64,000 bases of DNA from Alphaproteobacteria bacterium (GTDB taxonomy: Bacteria; Pseudomonadota; Alphaproteobacteria; CACIAM-22H2): assembly GCA_016793165.1 (NCBI GenBank), contig JAEULA010000061.1, positions 16,606 to 80,605 of the forward strand, written 5' to 3'. Below are positions 8,458 to 17,693 of the stretch, in pieces. The notes beneath the pieces are model-generated. The model saw only the letters and a program-made list of their open reading frames with translations. It had not been told where the DNA came from and ran no database searches. The position numbers and the translations under genes are program-made. Each line of letters opens with the position of its first letter. Position 1 is the stretch's first letter.

Positions 8458-8730
8458 ATGACCGCCGAAACCCTCGAGATCCGCCGCAAGCGCCTTGTCC
8501 ACCGCAGCCTGTACACCGGCATGAAGGAAACGGACCTTCTGCTCGGTGCGTTCGCGCGCGCGCATGTCGTCGCGTTCGACGACGGGCAGCTGGACCGTTA
8601 CGAACGCCTCCTCGAGGAGCCCGATCCCGCGATCTTCGCCTGGGCGATCGGCCGCGAGGAGGTTCCGGCGGAGCACGACAACGACGTCATGGCGCTGCTG
8701 CGCCGGTTCACGCGGAATCACCGGCCGTGA
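8458..8730 (+). CDS. sdhE: SdhE/YgfY family flavinylation factor (succinate dehydrogenase assembly factor 2)
   Basis: A 90-residue protein of the SdhE/Sdh5 family, which promotes covalent attachment of FAD to the succinate dehydrogenase flavoprotein. The core motif is normally RGxxE within an alphaproteobacterial context such as HRGTKExDLLLGxFA. Here it reads TGMKETDLLLGAFA, so Gly and Glu are kept but the usually conserved Arg is Thr. The rest (YERLLEEPDPAIFAWA) is typical. The stop overlaps the mfd start (GTGA, 8727-8730), implying co-translation; sdhE-mfd linkage is common in this class. No clear ribosome-binding site precedes the ATG. Confidence 0.85.
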   Translation: MTAETLEIRRKRLVHRSLYTGMKETDLLLGAFARAHVVAFDDGQLDRYERLLEEPDPAIFAWAIGREEVPAEHDNDVMALLRRFTRNHRP

Positions 8731-11700
8731 ACGACGTTCGGACCCTGCCGGTCGGCCAGCGCGTGGAGCTGGCCGGTGCGCCGCCCGGACTCGACGCACG
8801 CTGGCTCGCCGGGATGGCGGCGCGCGGGACGTCGTTCATCCACGTCACCCGCGAGGCCGGCCGCGCCGCGCAGCTCATCGAGTCCCTGGCCTTCTTCGCG
8901 CCCGAGCTGCAGGTCCTCGAATTCCCGGCGTGGGACTGCCTGCCCTACGACCGGGTGTCGCCGGTCCCGGAGATCGTCAGCCGGCGCATCGACACGCTTG
9001 CGACGCTGGCGGGCGCGCCTGCGACCTCGCCGCGGATCGTCGTCACGACCGTCAACGCCATCCTGCAGCGCGTACCGCCGCGCGGGATGTTCACCTCCGG
9101 CGCCTTCACCGCCGAGGTCGGCCGCGAGCTCCAGCTCGACACGCTCACCGCCTTCCTCGCGCGCAACGGCTACGTGCGCGCGGACACGGTTCGCGAGGCC
9201 GGCGAGTACGCCCTGCGCGGCGGCATCGTCGACCTCTTTCCACCGGGCACGCTGCGGCCGCTGCGCCTCGACCTGTTCGGCGACACGCTCGAGGCGATCC
9301 GCAGCTTCGACCCGACGACGCAGCTCAGCGGCGAGCGGCTGGCGCGCTTCGTGCTCAAGCCTGTCAGCGAGGTCCTGCTCGACGCCGCCGCGATCGAGCG
9401 CTTCCGCACGGGATACCGCGAGCTGTTCGGCGCGGTCGGCGGCAACGACCCGCTCTACGAGGCGATCAGCGCCGGCCGCCGCTATGGCGGCTTCGAGCAC
9501 TGGCTGCCTCTGTTCCACGAGAAGCTGGAGACGCTCTTCGACTACCTGGCCGACGCCACGGTGACCCTCGATCATCAGTGCGACGAGGCCGTCATCGCCC
9601 GCTTCGAGCAGATCGAGGAGGCCTACGACTCCCGCGCCGAGTTCGCCACGCGCAAGGACGCCGACGGGCCGGCCTATCGGCCGCTGCTGGCCGACCGCCT
9701 GTACCTGACCGCGCGCGACTGGCGCCAGCGCCTGAGCCAGCGCCAGGTCGCCGGCTTCACGCCCTTCTCCGCGCCGGTCGATTCGGGCCCGCGGGTGCAG
9801 GATCTCGGCGGACGGCCGGGCCTGACCTTCGCCCAGGCGCGCACCCAGGCGGACAACGTCTTCGACGCGGTGCGAGGCCATGTCGCGGATCGCCAGGCCG
9901 GCGGGCGGCGCGTGGTCATTGCCGCCTACAGCGAGGGCTCGCGCGACCGGCTACAGACGCTGTTCGCCGAGCACGGCCTGGCCGATACCGAGACGGTCGC
10001 CCACTGGTCGGACGCGCTGGCCCTGCCGCCGCGGCGCGTCGTTCTGACGGTGCTCGGGCTCGAGCGCGGCTTCGAGACCGACGACCTGGCCGTCATCAGC
10101 GAGCAGGACATCCTCGGCGAGCGGCTGATCCGCGCGGCGAAGCGGCGCGTGCGCGCCGAGAACTTCATCGCCGAGGCGTCGACGCTGGCCGAGGGCGATC
10201 TCGTCGTGCATGTCGACCACGGCGTCGGACGGTTCGAGGGCCTGGTCACCATCACGGCCGGCGGCGCCCCGCACGACTGCCTCAAGCTGGCCTATGCCGA
10301 CAACGACCGGCTGTTCGTGCCGGTCGAGAATCTCGACATGCTGTCGCGATACGGTTCGGAGGAGGGCGGCGGCGCCCTCGACAAGCTGGGCGGTGTCGGG
10401 TGGCAGCAGCGCAAGGCGCGGGTCAAGCGGCGCATCACCGAGATCGCCGGCGAGCTTGTGAAGATCGCGGCCGCGCGGCGCCTGCGGCAGGGCGAGCCGA
10501 TGGATCCGCCCGAGGGACTCTTCGCGGAGTTCTGCGCGCGCTTCCCGTTCCCCGAGACCGAGGACCAGGCCAAGGCGATCGAGGACACGCTCACCGATCT
10601 CGCGTCGGGAAAGCCGATGGACCGGCTGATCTGCGGCGACGTCGGCTTCGGCAAGACGGAGGTCGCGCTGCGCGCGGCATTCGTCGCCGCGATGGCCGGG
10701 CATCAGGTCGCCGTCGTCGTGCCCACCACGCTGCTCTGCCGCCAGCACTTCCGCAACTTCACGGCGCGGTTCCAGGGCCTGCCGCTGAAGATCGCCCAGC
10801 TCTCTCGCTTCGTCGCCGCGAAGGACGCCACCCAGACCCGCAAGGCCCTGGCCGAGGGCGCGATCGACATCGTGGTCGGCACCACGGCCGTGCTCTCGAA
10901 GGCGATGGCGTTCAAGAACCTGGGGCTGCTGATCGTCGACGAGGAGCAGCATTTCGGCGTCGGCCAGAAGGAGCGCCTGAAGCAGCTCAAGGCCAACGTC
11001 CACGTGCTGACGCTGACGGCCACGCCGATCCCGCGCACGCTGCAGATGGCGCTGTCGGGCGTGCGCGACATGTCGATCATCGCGAGCCCGCCGGTCGACC
11101 GCCTCGCGGTGCGGACCTTCGTGCTGCCCTACGACCCGGTCGTGATCCGCGAGGCGATCATGCGCGAGCGCTTTCGCGGCGGGCAGACCTTCTACGTCTG
11201 CCCGCGCATCGAGGACCTCGACCATGTGCGCGGGCGTCTCACCGACCTCGTGCCCGAGTGCAAGGTCGCCGTGGCGCACGGACAGATGTCGCCGGGCGTC
11301 CTCGAGGACACGATCGGCGCGTTCACGGAGGGCAAATTCGACGTCCTGCTGTCGACCAACATCGTCGAATCCGGCCTCGACATGCCGCGGGTGAACACGA
11401 TCGTGCTGCACCGTGCCGACATGTTCGGCCTCGCGCAGCTCTATCAGCTGCGCGGCCGCGTCGGCCGTTCCAAGCTGCGCGCCTACGCCTACCTCACGAT
11501 CCCGCCGGACCGGGTGCTCGGGCAGACGGCGCAGAAGCGGCTCGAGGTCATGCAGACGCTCGACTCGCTGGGCGCGGGATTCCAGCTGGCATCCTACGAC
11601 CTCGACATCCGCGGCGCCGGCAACATGCTGGGCGAGGAGCAGTCCGGGCACATCCGGGAGGTCGGGATCGAGCTCTACCAGCACATGCTCGAGGAGGCCG

Positions 11701-12194
11701 TCGTCGCGGCGCGGGCCGAGGGCGAGGGCAGCGCGCCGCCCGACGAGTGGTCGCCGCAGATCAACATCGGCATGGCCGTGCTGATCCCGGAGGCCTATGT
11801 CGCGGATCTCGCGGTGCGGCTCGGACTCTACCGCCGGCTCTCGGCCTTCACCGAGCGCGCCGAGCTCGACGCCTTCGCCGCCGAGCTCGTCGATCGCTTC
11901 GGCAAGCTGCCGCCGGAGGCTCAGAACCTGCTCGAGGTCGTCGCGGTCAAGCAGCTCTGCCGCAAGGCCGGGGTCGAGAAGATCGACGCCGGCCCGAAGG
12001 GCGCCGTGCTGAGCTTCCGGCAGAACCGCTTCGCCAAACCCGATCGCCTGATCCATTTCATCACGCGCGACGCCGCGAGCATGAAGGTGCGGCCCGACCA
12101 GAAGCTGGTCTACGCGGCCGACTGGGACGACGCGCGCGCGCGCATGCGCGGAGTCGCCAAGCTGATCGCCGAACTCGCCAAGCTTGTGGAATGA
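8727..12194 (+). CDS. mfd: Transcription-repair coupling factor Mfd
   Basis: A 1155-residue SF2 translocase that removes stalled RNA polymerase from lesions and recruits UvrA. Order: UvrB-like N-terminal modules (LEFPAWDCLPYDRVSP, GGIVDLFPPG); the RNA-polymerase-interaction domain (LVVHVDHGVGRFEGL, about residue 500); translocase motif I GDVGFGKTE (about 637); motif II DEEQHFGV (about 738); TATPIPRTL; the TRG region ending QLRGRVGRS; and the C-terminal TRCF domain. Length is normal. The GTG start overlaps the sdhE stop. Confidence 0.97.
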   Translation: MNDVRTLPVGQRVELAGAPPGLDARWLAGMAARGTSFIHVTREAGRAAQLIESLAFFAPELQVLEFPAWDCLPYDRVSPVPEIVSRRIDTLATLAGAPATSPRIVVTTVNAILQRVPPRGMFTSGAFTAEVGRELQLDTLTAFLARNGYVRADTVREAGEYALRGGIVDLFPPGTLRPLRLDLFGDTLEAIRSFDPTTQLSGERLARFVLKPVSEVLLDAAAIERFRTGYRELFGAVGGNDPLYEAISAGRRYGGFEHWLPLFHEKLETLFDYLADATVTLDHQCDEAVIARFEQIEEAYDSRAEFATRKDADGPAYRPLLADRLYLTARDWRQRLSQRQVAGFTPFSAPVDSGPRVQDLGGRPGLTFAQARTQADNVFDAVRGHVADRQAGGRRVVIAAYSEGSRDRLQTLFAEHGLADTETVAHWSDALALPPRRVVLTVLGLERGFETDDLAVISEQDILGERLIRAAKRRVRAENFIAEASTLAEGDLVVHVDHGVGRFEGLVTITAGGAPHDCLKLAYADNDRLFVPVENLDMLSRYGSEEGGGALDKLGGVGWQQRKARVKRRITEIAGELVKIAAARRLRQGEPMDPPEGLFAEFCARFPFPETEDQAKAIEDTLTDLASGKPMDRLICGDVGFGKTEVALRAAFVAAMAGHQVAVVVPTTLLCRQHFRNFTARFQGLPLKIAQLSRFVAAKDATQTRKALAEGAIDIVVGTTAVLSKAMAFKNLGLLIVDEEQHFGVGQKERLKQLKANVHVLTLTATPIPRTLQMALSGVRDMSIIASPPVDRLAVRTFVLPYDPVVIREAIMRERFRGGQTFYVCPRIEDLDHVRGRLTDLVPECKVAVAHGQMSPGVLEDTIGAFTEGKFDVLLSTNIVESGLDMPRVNTIVLHRADMFGLAQLYQLRGRVGRSKLRAYAYLTIPPDRVLGQTAQKRLEVMQTLDSLGAGFQLASYDLDIRGAGNMLGEEQSGHIREVGIELYQHMLEEAVVAARAEGEGSAPPDEWSPQINIGMAVLIPEAYVADLAVRLGLYRRLSAFTERAELDAFAAELVDRFGKLPPEAQNLLEVVAVKQLCRKAGVEKIDAGPKGAVLSFRQNRFAKPDRLIHFITRDAASMKVRPDQKLVYAADWDDARARMRGVAKLIAELAKLVE

Positions 12195-12205
12195 AGGAGG
12201 CCGTC

Positions 12206-12661
12206 ATGAGTGCAGCCGTCGCCTCGCCCCCGTTCGCGATCCTGGGCATCGATCACGTCGTCCTTCGCTCGCCCGACCGGGAGCGCCTCGTGCGCTTCTA
12301 TGCCGACGTCCTCGGCTGCGCGGTGGTGTGGGATCGTCCGGCATTGGGTCTCACCCATCTCCGCGCGGGGCGCGCGCTCATCGACATCGTCGACGCGGCG
12401 CGGCGTGCCGACCGGCGGCCGCCGGATCAGATGGCGCCGAATGTCGACCACATGTGCCTGATCATCGAGCCGTTCGACGGCGACGCGCTGCGGCGCCACC
12501 TCGCGGCCCATGGCGTGACGATCGAGGCGCCGGCCGATCGCTTCGGCGCCGAGGGCGAAGGGCCGTCGGTCTATCTCCGCGATCCCGAAGGCAACACCGT
12601 CGAGCTGAAAGGGCCCGGCTCGGAGCACCCGGTCCGGGCGCGGCCGCCTCAGCTGCGATAA
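12206..12661 (+). CDS. VOC (glyoxalase/bleomycin resistance) superfamily protein
   Basis: A 151-residue single-copy VOC protein built from two beta-alpha-beta-beta-beta modules. Metal-ligand positions are visible as His in GIDHVVLRS, His in VDHMCLI and Glu in GNTVELKG. A strong AGGAGG at 12195-12200 sits five bases before the ATG at 12206 and decides this start over an in-frame ATG at 12191. It begins 11 bases after the mfd stop, so it may be transcribed with mfd. Its last 13 bases overlap the convergent enolase-superfamily gene. The reaction (lactoylglutathione lyase, dioxygenase or other) cannot be assigned. Confidence 0.85.
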   Translation: MSAAVASPPFAILGIDHVVLRSPDRERLVRFYADVLGCAVVWDRPALGLTHLRAGRALIDIVDAARRADRRPPDQMAPNVDHMCLIIEPFDGDALRRHLAAHGVTIEAPADRFGAEGEGPSVYLRDPEGNTVELKGPGSEHPVRARPPQLR

Positions 12662-13794
12662 CGCGCGAGCACGTCGCGGTCGATCTCGATCCCCAGGCCC
12701 GGCCGCGTCGGGATCGCCACCCGGCCGTCGACATGCTCGATCGGCTCCGTGATCAGCGCACGCCGGAACGGATGCGAGGAGCGGTCGTACTCGAGGATCG
12801 GCTCGGCGGCGAACAGGGAGTGATTGGCGACCGGCAGCGCCGCGATCAGCTGCAGCGACGCCGCCTGGGCGACGGCCGATCCCCAGACATGCGGATTGAC
12901 CGCCACGCCGTGGGCCTGCGCGAGGGCCGCGATGTGCCGGCATGCGGTGAAGCCGCCGGCCGAGCCGATATCGGGCTGCGCCACGTCGACGGCGCGCGCG
13001 GCGAGAAGATCGCGGAAACCGTAGAGCGTGTGCTCGTTCTCGCCGCCGGCGATCGGCATCGACAGCCGCGCACGAATTTCGCGGTAGCCGTCGAGGTCCT
13101 CCGGCGCCACCGGCTCCTCGTACCAGCGCAGGTCGAAGCGTTCGAGCGCGCGGCCGAGCCGGACGGCATCGGCGACGCCGTAGGCATGGTTGGTGTCGAT
13201 CATCAGCCGGACCGGCTTGCCGGCGATCGCATCGCCGATCGCCTCCATCACCGCGATGTCGTCGGCGACGCCGTAGCCGAGCTTCACCTTCATGTGCCGG
13301 AACCCGGCGGCATGATGCTGCAGCGCCTCGTCGGCGAGCCGCGCGGATTCACCCTGGCCCGAGATTCGATAGAACCCCGTCGCGTAGGCCTCGACCGAGC
13401 CGCGGAACGCGCCGCCCAGCAGCATGTGCACCGGCAGGCCGGCGGCCTTGCCCGCGATGTCCCACAGCGCGATGTCGACCGCGCTGATCGCGGAGACGAT
13501 CGTGCCCTTGCGGCCGTAGTCGCGGGTCGCGTGGTACATCCGGTGCCAGAGGACCTCGACCGCGCGCGGGTCTTCGCCGAGGAGCAGCGGCGTCAGCGCG
13601 ACCTCGATCGCCTTCGCCGCGATCTCCGGCGGCTCGAGGCCCTGGGCGAAGGCCTCGCCCCAGCCGGTCAGGCCGTCATCGGTCGTGATCTCGACCAGTG
13701 TCGCCGAGCGCTGACGCACCCAGCCCTGCGAGAACGCGAAGGGCTGCGCGAGCGGCGACTTCAGGACATGGACGTCGACGCGCCGGATCCTCAT
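12649..13794 (-). CDS. Mandelate racemase/muconate lactonizing enzyme family (enolase superfamily) protein
   Basis: A 381-residue enolase-superfamily enzyme. The capping domain is N-terminal (MRIRRVDVHVLKSPL). The barrel carries the KxK catalytic base (MKVKLG), metal ligands Asp in MIDTNHAYG, Glu in WYEEPV and Glu in GGENEHTLYG, and the mandelate-racemase-type catalytic His in NPHVWGSA. This pattern fits acid-sugar dehydratases or racemases of the mandelate racemase subgroup rather than muconate cycloisomerases. ATG 13794 was chosen because it opens the canonical N-terminal strand. The next gene upstream on the same strand is the DsbA-like oxidoreductase, 17 bases away, so the two may be co-transcribed. 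Confidence 0.88.
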   Translation of the reverse strand: MRIRRVDVHVLKSPLAQPFAFSQGWVRQRSATLVEITTDDGLTGWGEAFAQGLEPPEIAAKAIEVALTPLLLGEDPRAVEVLWHRMYHATRDYGRKGTIVSAISAVDIALWDIAGKAAGLPVHMLLGGAFRGSVEAYATGFYRISGQGESARLADEALQHHAAGFRHMKVKLGYGVADDIAVMEAIGDAIAGKPVRLMIDTNHAYGVADAVRLGRALERFDLRWYEEPVAPEDLDGYREIRARLSMPIAGGENEHTLYGFRDLLAARAVDVAQPDIGSAGGFTACRHIAALAQAHGVAVNPHVWGSAVAQAASLQLIAALPVANHSLFAAEPILEYDRSSHPFRRALITEPIEHVDGRVAIPTRPGLGIEIDRDVLARYRS

Positions 13795-13811
13795 CGCCGC
13801 CGGGCCCCCCC

Positions 13812-14462
13812 TCAGACCGCGTCGGGGGTCGGGGATTCGGCCTCGCGCCTTGCGTGCTCGAACAGCTCGATCAGCGCCTCGGGCGGCTGCGCGCCCGAAA
13901 GCGCGAACTTCCGGTCGACGATGAAGCAGGGCACGCCCGTGATCCCCACCTGGCGGGCGAAGGCATCCTCCTGTCGGATCGTCTCGACGTCCTGGTCGGA
14001 GGCGAGATAGGCGGCCGCCGCCGCCGGATCGGCACCGGCCGATTGCGCCAGCCGGACGAGCGTTCCGTCGTCGCTGAGGTTTTCGCCCTCGAGGAAGTAG
14101 CCCCGGAACAGCGCCTCCACCATCGCGTCCTGGCGGCCCGCGCCGGCCGCCCAGCGGATCAGCCGATGCGGTTTCAGCGTGTTGGGCGTGCGGCGGATTT
14201 TCTCGAAGGCGAAATCGATACCGTCCGGCGCCGCTGCGGCGCGCAGGCGCTGATACATGTTCCCGCCATTGGCGTCGCCGAACTTCGCCCGCAGGTACTC
14301 CGCGCGATCCATGCCCTCGGGCGGGAAGTCGGGGTTGAGCTGGAACGGGCGCCAGGTGATCTCGAGATCGGCCTGGGGCGCGAGCTGCAGCGCGCGCTCG
14401 AGGCGCCGCTTGCCGATGAAGCACCACGGGCAGATGACGTCGGACACGATGTCGATGAGCAT
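13812..14462 (-). CDS. DsbA family oxidoreductase (FrnE-like)
   Basis: A 216-residue thioredoxin-fold protein without a signal peptide, therefore probably cytoplasmic. Active-site CPWC lies at residues 11-14 (SDVICPWCFIGKRR), with the cis-Pro loop GITGVPCFIVDRK near residue 175. The inserted helical domain is like those of FrnE and 2-hydroxychromene-2-carboxylate isomerase relatives. Retaining both CxxC cysteines favours a redox or chaperone role over an isomerase. The ATG at 14462 directly precedes the first strand. It lies upstream of the enolase-superfamily gene and diverges from the acyl-CoA ligase. Confidence 0.88.
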   Translation of the reverse strand: MLIDIVSDVICPWCFIGKRRLERALQLAPQADLEITWRPFQLNPDFPPEGMDRAEYLRAKFGDANGGNMYQRLRAAAAPDGIDFAFEKIRRTPNTLKPHRLIRWAAGAGRQDAMVEALFRGYFLEGENLSDDGTLVRLAQSAGADPAAAAAYLASDQDVETIRQEDAFARQVGITGVPCFIVDRKFALSGAQPPEALIELFEHARREAESPTPDAV

Positions 14463-14577
14463 GACCGGGAACCTAGATCCGAGCGCAGCGCGCGGGCAAC
14501 CGGGCTGTCGACGATGGGCGGCAGGGCTCGGCATACTCCCGGCCCGATCACGCCTCGCGACCAGGGATCTCCCGACG

Positions 14578-16218
14578 ATGGCTGCCTCGACCGCCACCGG
14601 CCCGTTCGACCAGGGACTCGAACGCCGGCCGGCGAACTACGAACCGCTGAGCCCCGTGGGCTTCCTTGCGCGCGCCGCTTCCGTCTTTCCGGATCGCGTC
14701 GCCGTCATCCATGGCGACCGTCGGATCACCTATCGCGAGTTCCACACCCGATGCCGCCGCTTCGCCGGTGCCCTCCGGGCGCGCGGCATCGGCCGCGGCG
14801 CAACGGTCAGCGTGCTGGCACCCAACATTCCGGCTCTGCTCGAGGCGCATTACGCCGTGCCGATGGCGGGGGCGGTGCTCAATGCCCTGAACACGCGGCT
14901 CGATGCGGCGAGCATCGCGTTCATCCTCGAGCACGGCGAGAGCCGGTTGCTGCTGGTCGATCGCGAGCTTGCCGCTCTCGCGGCGGATGCGCTGGGCCGC
15001 ATGCGCAATCCGCCCGCGGTCGTCGACATCGACGATCACCTGGCGCTCCAGGGCGAGCGGATCGGGTCGATCGAATACGAGGCGTTTCTCGCGGCCGGCG
15101 ACCCGGACAGCGAGCCGGTTCCGCCGGCGGACGAATGGGACGCGATCTGCCTGAACTACACATCGGGCACGACCGGCAATCCCAAGGGCGTCGTCTACCA
15201 CCACCGCGGGGCCTATCTGAACGCGCTCGGAAACGCGCTGGCGTTCGGTCTCAACGACCGCAGCGTCTATCTGTGGACGCTGCCGATGTTCCACTGCAAC
15301 GGCTGGACCTACACCTGGGCGGTGACCGCGGCCGCCGGGATCCATGTCTGCCTGCGGCGCATCGATCCGGCCCTGATCTTCGGCGCGATCGCGGAGCACG
15401 GCGTCACGCATCTCTGTGCGGCGCCGATCATCCTCACGCTGCTGATCCATGCGCCGGACGCCGCGAAGCGGCGCTTCCCGCAGACCGTCGACGTCGCGAC
15501 GGGCGGAGCGGCACCGCCCTCGCCGGTGATCGCGGCGATGGAAGCGATGGGTTTCCGCGTCACGCATCTCTACGGGCTTACCGAAAGCTACGGTCCCGCG
15601 ACGGTGTGCGTTCCGCATGCCGACTGGGCCGCAAAGCCGCTGGACGACCGCGCGCGGCTGATGGCGCGTCAGGGCGTCGCCTATCCGACACTCGGCGGGC
15701 TGATGGTCGCCGATCCGGAATCCGGCGTCGCGGTCCCCGGCGACGGCGCCACGATCGGCGAGATCTGGCTGCGCGGGAATACGGTGATGAAGGGCTACCT
15801 GAAGAACCCCAAGGCGACGTCCGAGGCACTCGATCGCGGCTGGTTCAGGACCGGCGATCTCGCCGTCCGCCACCCCGACGGCTATGTCGAGATCAAGGAT
15901 CGTTCGAAGGACATCATCATCTCCGGCGGCGAGAACATCTCGTCGCTCGAGGTCGAGGAGGTCCTCTATCGCCATCCCGCGGTCATGGAGGCGGCAGTGG
16001 TCGCCAAGCCGGACGCGCGCTGGGGCGAGACTCCTTGCGCCTTCGTGGCGCTGAAGCCCGGGGCAAGCGCGGACGCCGCGGCGATCGTGGATTGGTGCCG
16101 CACGCATCTCGCGCATTTCAAGACGCCTCGCCACGTCGTGTTCGGCGACCTGCCGAAGACATCGACGGGTAAGATCCAGAAGTTCGTCCTGCGCGAGCGG
16201 GCGAAGGCGGGCGCATGA
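14578..16218 (+). CDS. AMP-dependent acyl-CoA synthetase (medium-chain/methylmercaptopropionyl-CoA ligase-like)
   Basis: A 546-residue ANL-superfamily ligase that activates a carboxylic acid via an acyl-adenylate to its CoA thioester. Motifs: P-loop-like YTSGTTGNPKG (about residue 195), PMFHCNGW, LYGLTESYG, the adenylate-binding GWFRTGDLA, the hinge IKDRSKDIIISGGENIS, and the C-terminal catalytic Lys in TSTGKIQKF. This combination is typical of the DmdB/AlkK-like subgroup. Its stop overlaps the SDR start (ATGA at 16215), so the two are coupled. Substrate is inferred to be a short- or medium-chain acid. Confidence 0.9.
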   Translation: MAASTATGPFDQGLERRPANYEPLSPVGFLARAASVFPDRVAVIHGDRRITYREFHTRCRRFAGALRARGIGRGATVSVLAPNIPALLEAHYAVPMAGAVLNALNTRLDAASIAFILEHGESRLLLVDRELAALAADALGRMRNPPAVVDIDDHLALQGERIGSIEYEAFLAAGDPDSEPVPPADEWDAICLNYTSGTTGNPKGVVYHHRGAYLNALGNALAFGLNDRSVYLWTLPMFHCNGWTYTWAVTAAAGIHVCLRRIDPALIFGAIAEHGVTHLCAAPIILTLLIHAPDAAKRRFPQTVDVATGGAAPPSPVIAAMEAMGFRVTHLYGLTESYGPATVCVPHADWAAKPLDDRARLMARQGVAYPTLGGLMVADPESGVAVPGDGATIGEIWLRGNTVMKGYLKNPKATSEALDRGWFRTGDLAVRHPDGYVEIKDRSKDIIISGGENISSLEVEEVLYRHPAVMEAAVVAKPDARWGETPCAFVALKPGASADAAAIVDWCRTHLAHFKTPRHVVFGDLPKTSTGKIQKFVLRERAKAGA

Positions 16219-16985
16219 GCGCGCCGTCGCTGTCCCTGACGGGACGCGTGGCGCTGGTGACCGGCGCGTCCGCGGGGCTCGGCGCGCATTTCGCGCGGGT
16301 CCTGGCGACGGCCGGCGCGCAGGTGGTCATCACCGCGCGCCGGATCGACCGCATCGCGGCCCTGGCCGCGGACATCGCGGCGACCGGCGGCGCAGCGCAC
16401 GCGATCGCCATCGACGTGACGGATGCGGCGAGCGTGTCCGATGGGATCCGGCAGGCCGTTGCCGTCGCGGGCGGGATCGACCTTCTCGTGAACAACGCCG
16501 GCATCGCCGTGCCGCGCGGCTTCCTCGACACCGTCGAGGCCGAGTGGCAATCGGTGATCGACACCAACCTGTCCGGCTACATGCGAGTCGGTCGCGAGGC
16601 CGCGAAGGCGATGGTCGCGGGGGGGAAGGGCGGCGCGATCGTGAATGTCGCCTCGGTCCTGGGTATGCGCGTCGGCCCGCACCTGGCGTCCTACTCGGCC
16701 GCCAAGGCCGGCGTGATCAGCCTGACGCAGAGCATGGCGCTGGAGCTCGCCCGGCACGGCATCCGGGTCAATGCGCTCGCGCCGGGCTACATCGAGACCG
16801 ACCTCAACCGCGGCTTCCTCACGGGCCCGGGCGGCCAGGCCCTCGTCAAGCGCGTCCCGATGCGCCGGTTCGGCGCCCTCGAGGATCTCGACGGGCCGCT
16901 GCTGCTGCTGCTATCCGACGCCGGCCGATTCATGACCGGCGCCACGGTGACGGTCGACGGCGGCCATACGCTGAGCCTGTTCTGA
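16215..16985 (+). CDS. SDR family NAD(P)-dependent oxidoreductase
   Basis: A 256-residue classical short-chain dehydrogenase. Cofactor motif TGASAGLG lies at about residues 16-23, with NNAG, the catalytic Ser in VASVLG, YSAAK (Tyr/Lys) and a C-terminal TVDGGHTL. An Arg after beta-2 (ITARR) suggests NADPH preference. Family members reduce or oxidise 3-oxoacyl or other carbonyls. Overlap with the upstream acyl-CoA ligase makes a fatty or aromatic acyl-CoA pathway likely. The exact substrate is unknown. Confidence 0.9.
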   Translation: MSAPSLSLTGRVALVTGASAGLGAHFARVLATAGAQVVITARRIDRIAALAADIAATGGAAHAIAIDVTDAASVSDGIRQAVAVAGGIDLLVNNAGIAVPRGFLDTVEAEWQSVIDTNLSGYMRVGREAAKAMVAGGKGGAIVNVASVLGMRVGPHLASYSAAKAGVISLTQSMALELARHGIRVNALAPGYIETDLNRGFLTGPGGQALVKRVPMRRFGALEDLDGPLLLLLSDAGRFMTGATVTVDGGHTLSLF

Positions 16986-16986
16986 C

Positions 16987-17004
16987 GCCGGCCTTCCGGC
17001 CGGC
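16987..17004. terminator. GC-rich hairpin after the SDR gene
   Basis: GCCGGCC and GGCCGGC form a perfect seven-base stem around a TTCC loop, two bases after the SDR stop. There is no following T-run, so it may be an mRNA-stabilising or rho-assisted element rather than a strong intrinsic terminator. Confidence 0.35.
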
Positions 17005-17024
17005 ACATCGCCATGAGGGACCAT

Positions 17025-17675
17025 ATGATCGTCGACATCCGCACCTACACGCTGCATCCGGGCCAGCTCGGCGCGTTCTTCAAGCTTTACGGCGAAGAGG
17101 GCTACGCGGTGCAGACGAAGCATCTCGGCCAGCCGCTCGGCTACTACTTCATCGACATCGGGCCGCAGAACCGGGTCGTGCATCTCTGGGGCTACGCCGA
17201 TATCGCCGAGCGTGCGCGCAAGCGCGCGGCGATGGAATCCGACCCGGCTTGGAACGCCTACCGCGCCAAGACGGGCGGGCTGTACCAGCGCCAGGAGAAC
17301 AAGATCATGCGCCGGACGCCGTTCTATCCGGCGAAGATGGGCGCGCCCTCGGGCTTCGGCATCATCGACTATCGCACCTACACCGCCCATCCCGGGAAGC
17401 TCGGGGCGTTCCTCGGCGTGTACGAGTCCGACGCGCTCCCTCTGCAGGTGAAGCATCTCGGCAATTGCCAGGGCTGGTTCATGTCCGATATCGGCCCGCT
17501 GAACGAGGTCGTGCACATGTGGGGCTACGCCGACCTCAACGACCGCCAGGCGCGGCGCAACGCGATGCAGGCCGACCCGGCCTGGGGCGTCTACCTCCCC
17601 AAGGGCACGTCGCTGCTGCTGAACATGGAGAACGCGATCCTACGCCCGGCGCCGTTCTGGAAGCCGGCGGCCTGA
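17025..17675 (+). CDS. NIPSNAP family protein, two tandem NIPSNAP domains
   Basis: A 216-residue protein made of two homologous halves, each a dimeric alpha-beta barrel unit. The first begins IVDIRTYTLHPGQLGAFFKLY and the second GIIDYRTYTAHPGKLGAFLGVY, each followed by a VVHLWGYAD or VVHMWGYAD strand and a DPAW motif. The ATG at 17025 was preferred over 17013 because a GAGGGA ribosome site precedes it and the domain starts at once. NIPSNAP proteins often sit near acyl-CoA or aromatic degradation genes, as here, but no activity is established. Confidence 0.87.
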   Translation: MIVDIRTYTLHPGQLGAFFKLYGEEGYAVQTKHLGQPLGYYFIDIGPQNRVVHLWGYADIAERARKRAAMESDPAWNAYRAKTGGLYQRQENKIMRRTPFYPAKMGAPSGFGIIDYRTYTAHPGKLGAFLGVYESDALPLQVKHLGNCQGWFMSDIGPLNEVVHMWGYADLNDRQARRNAMQADPAWGVYLPKGTSLLLNMENAILRPAPFWKPAA

Positions 17676-17693
17676 TGCGACAGGCGCGACGGG

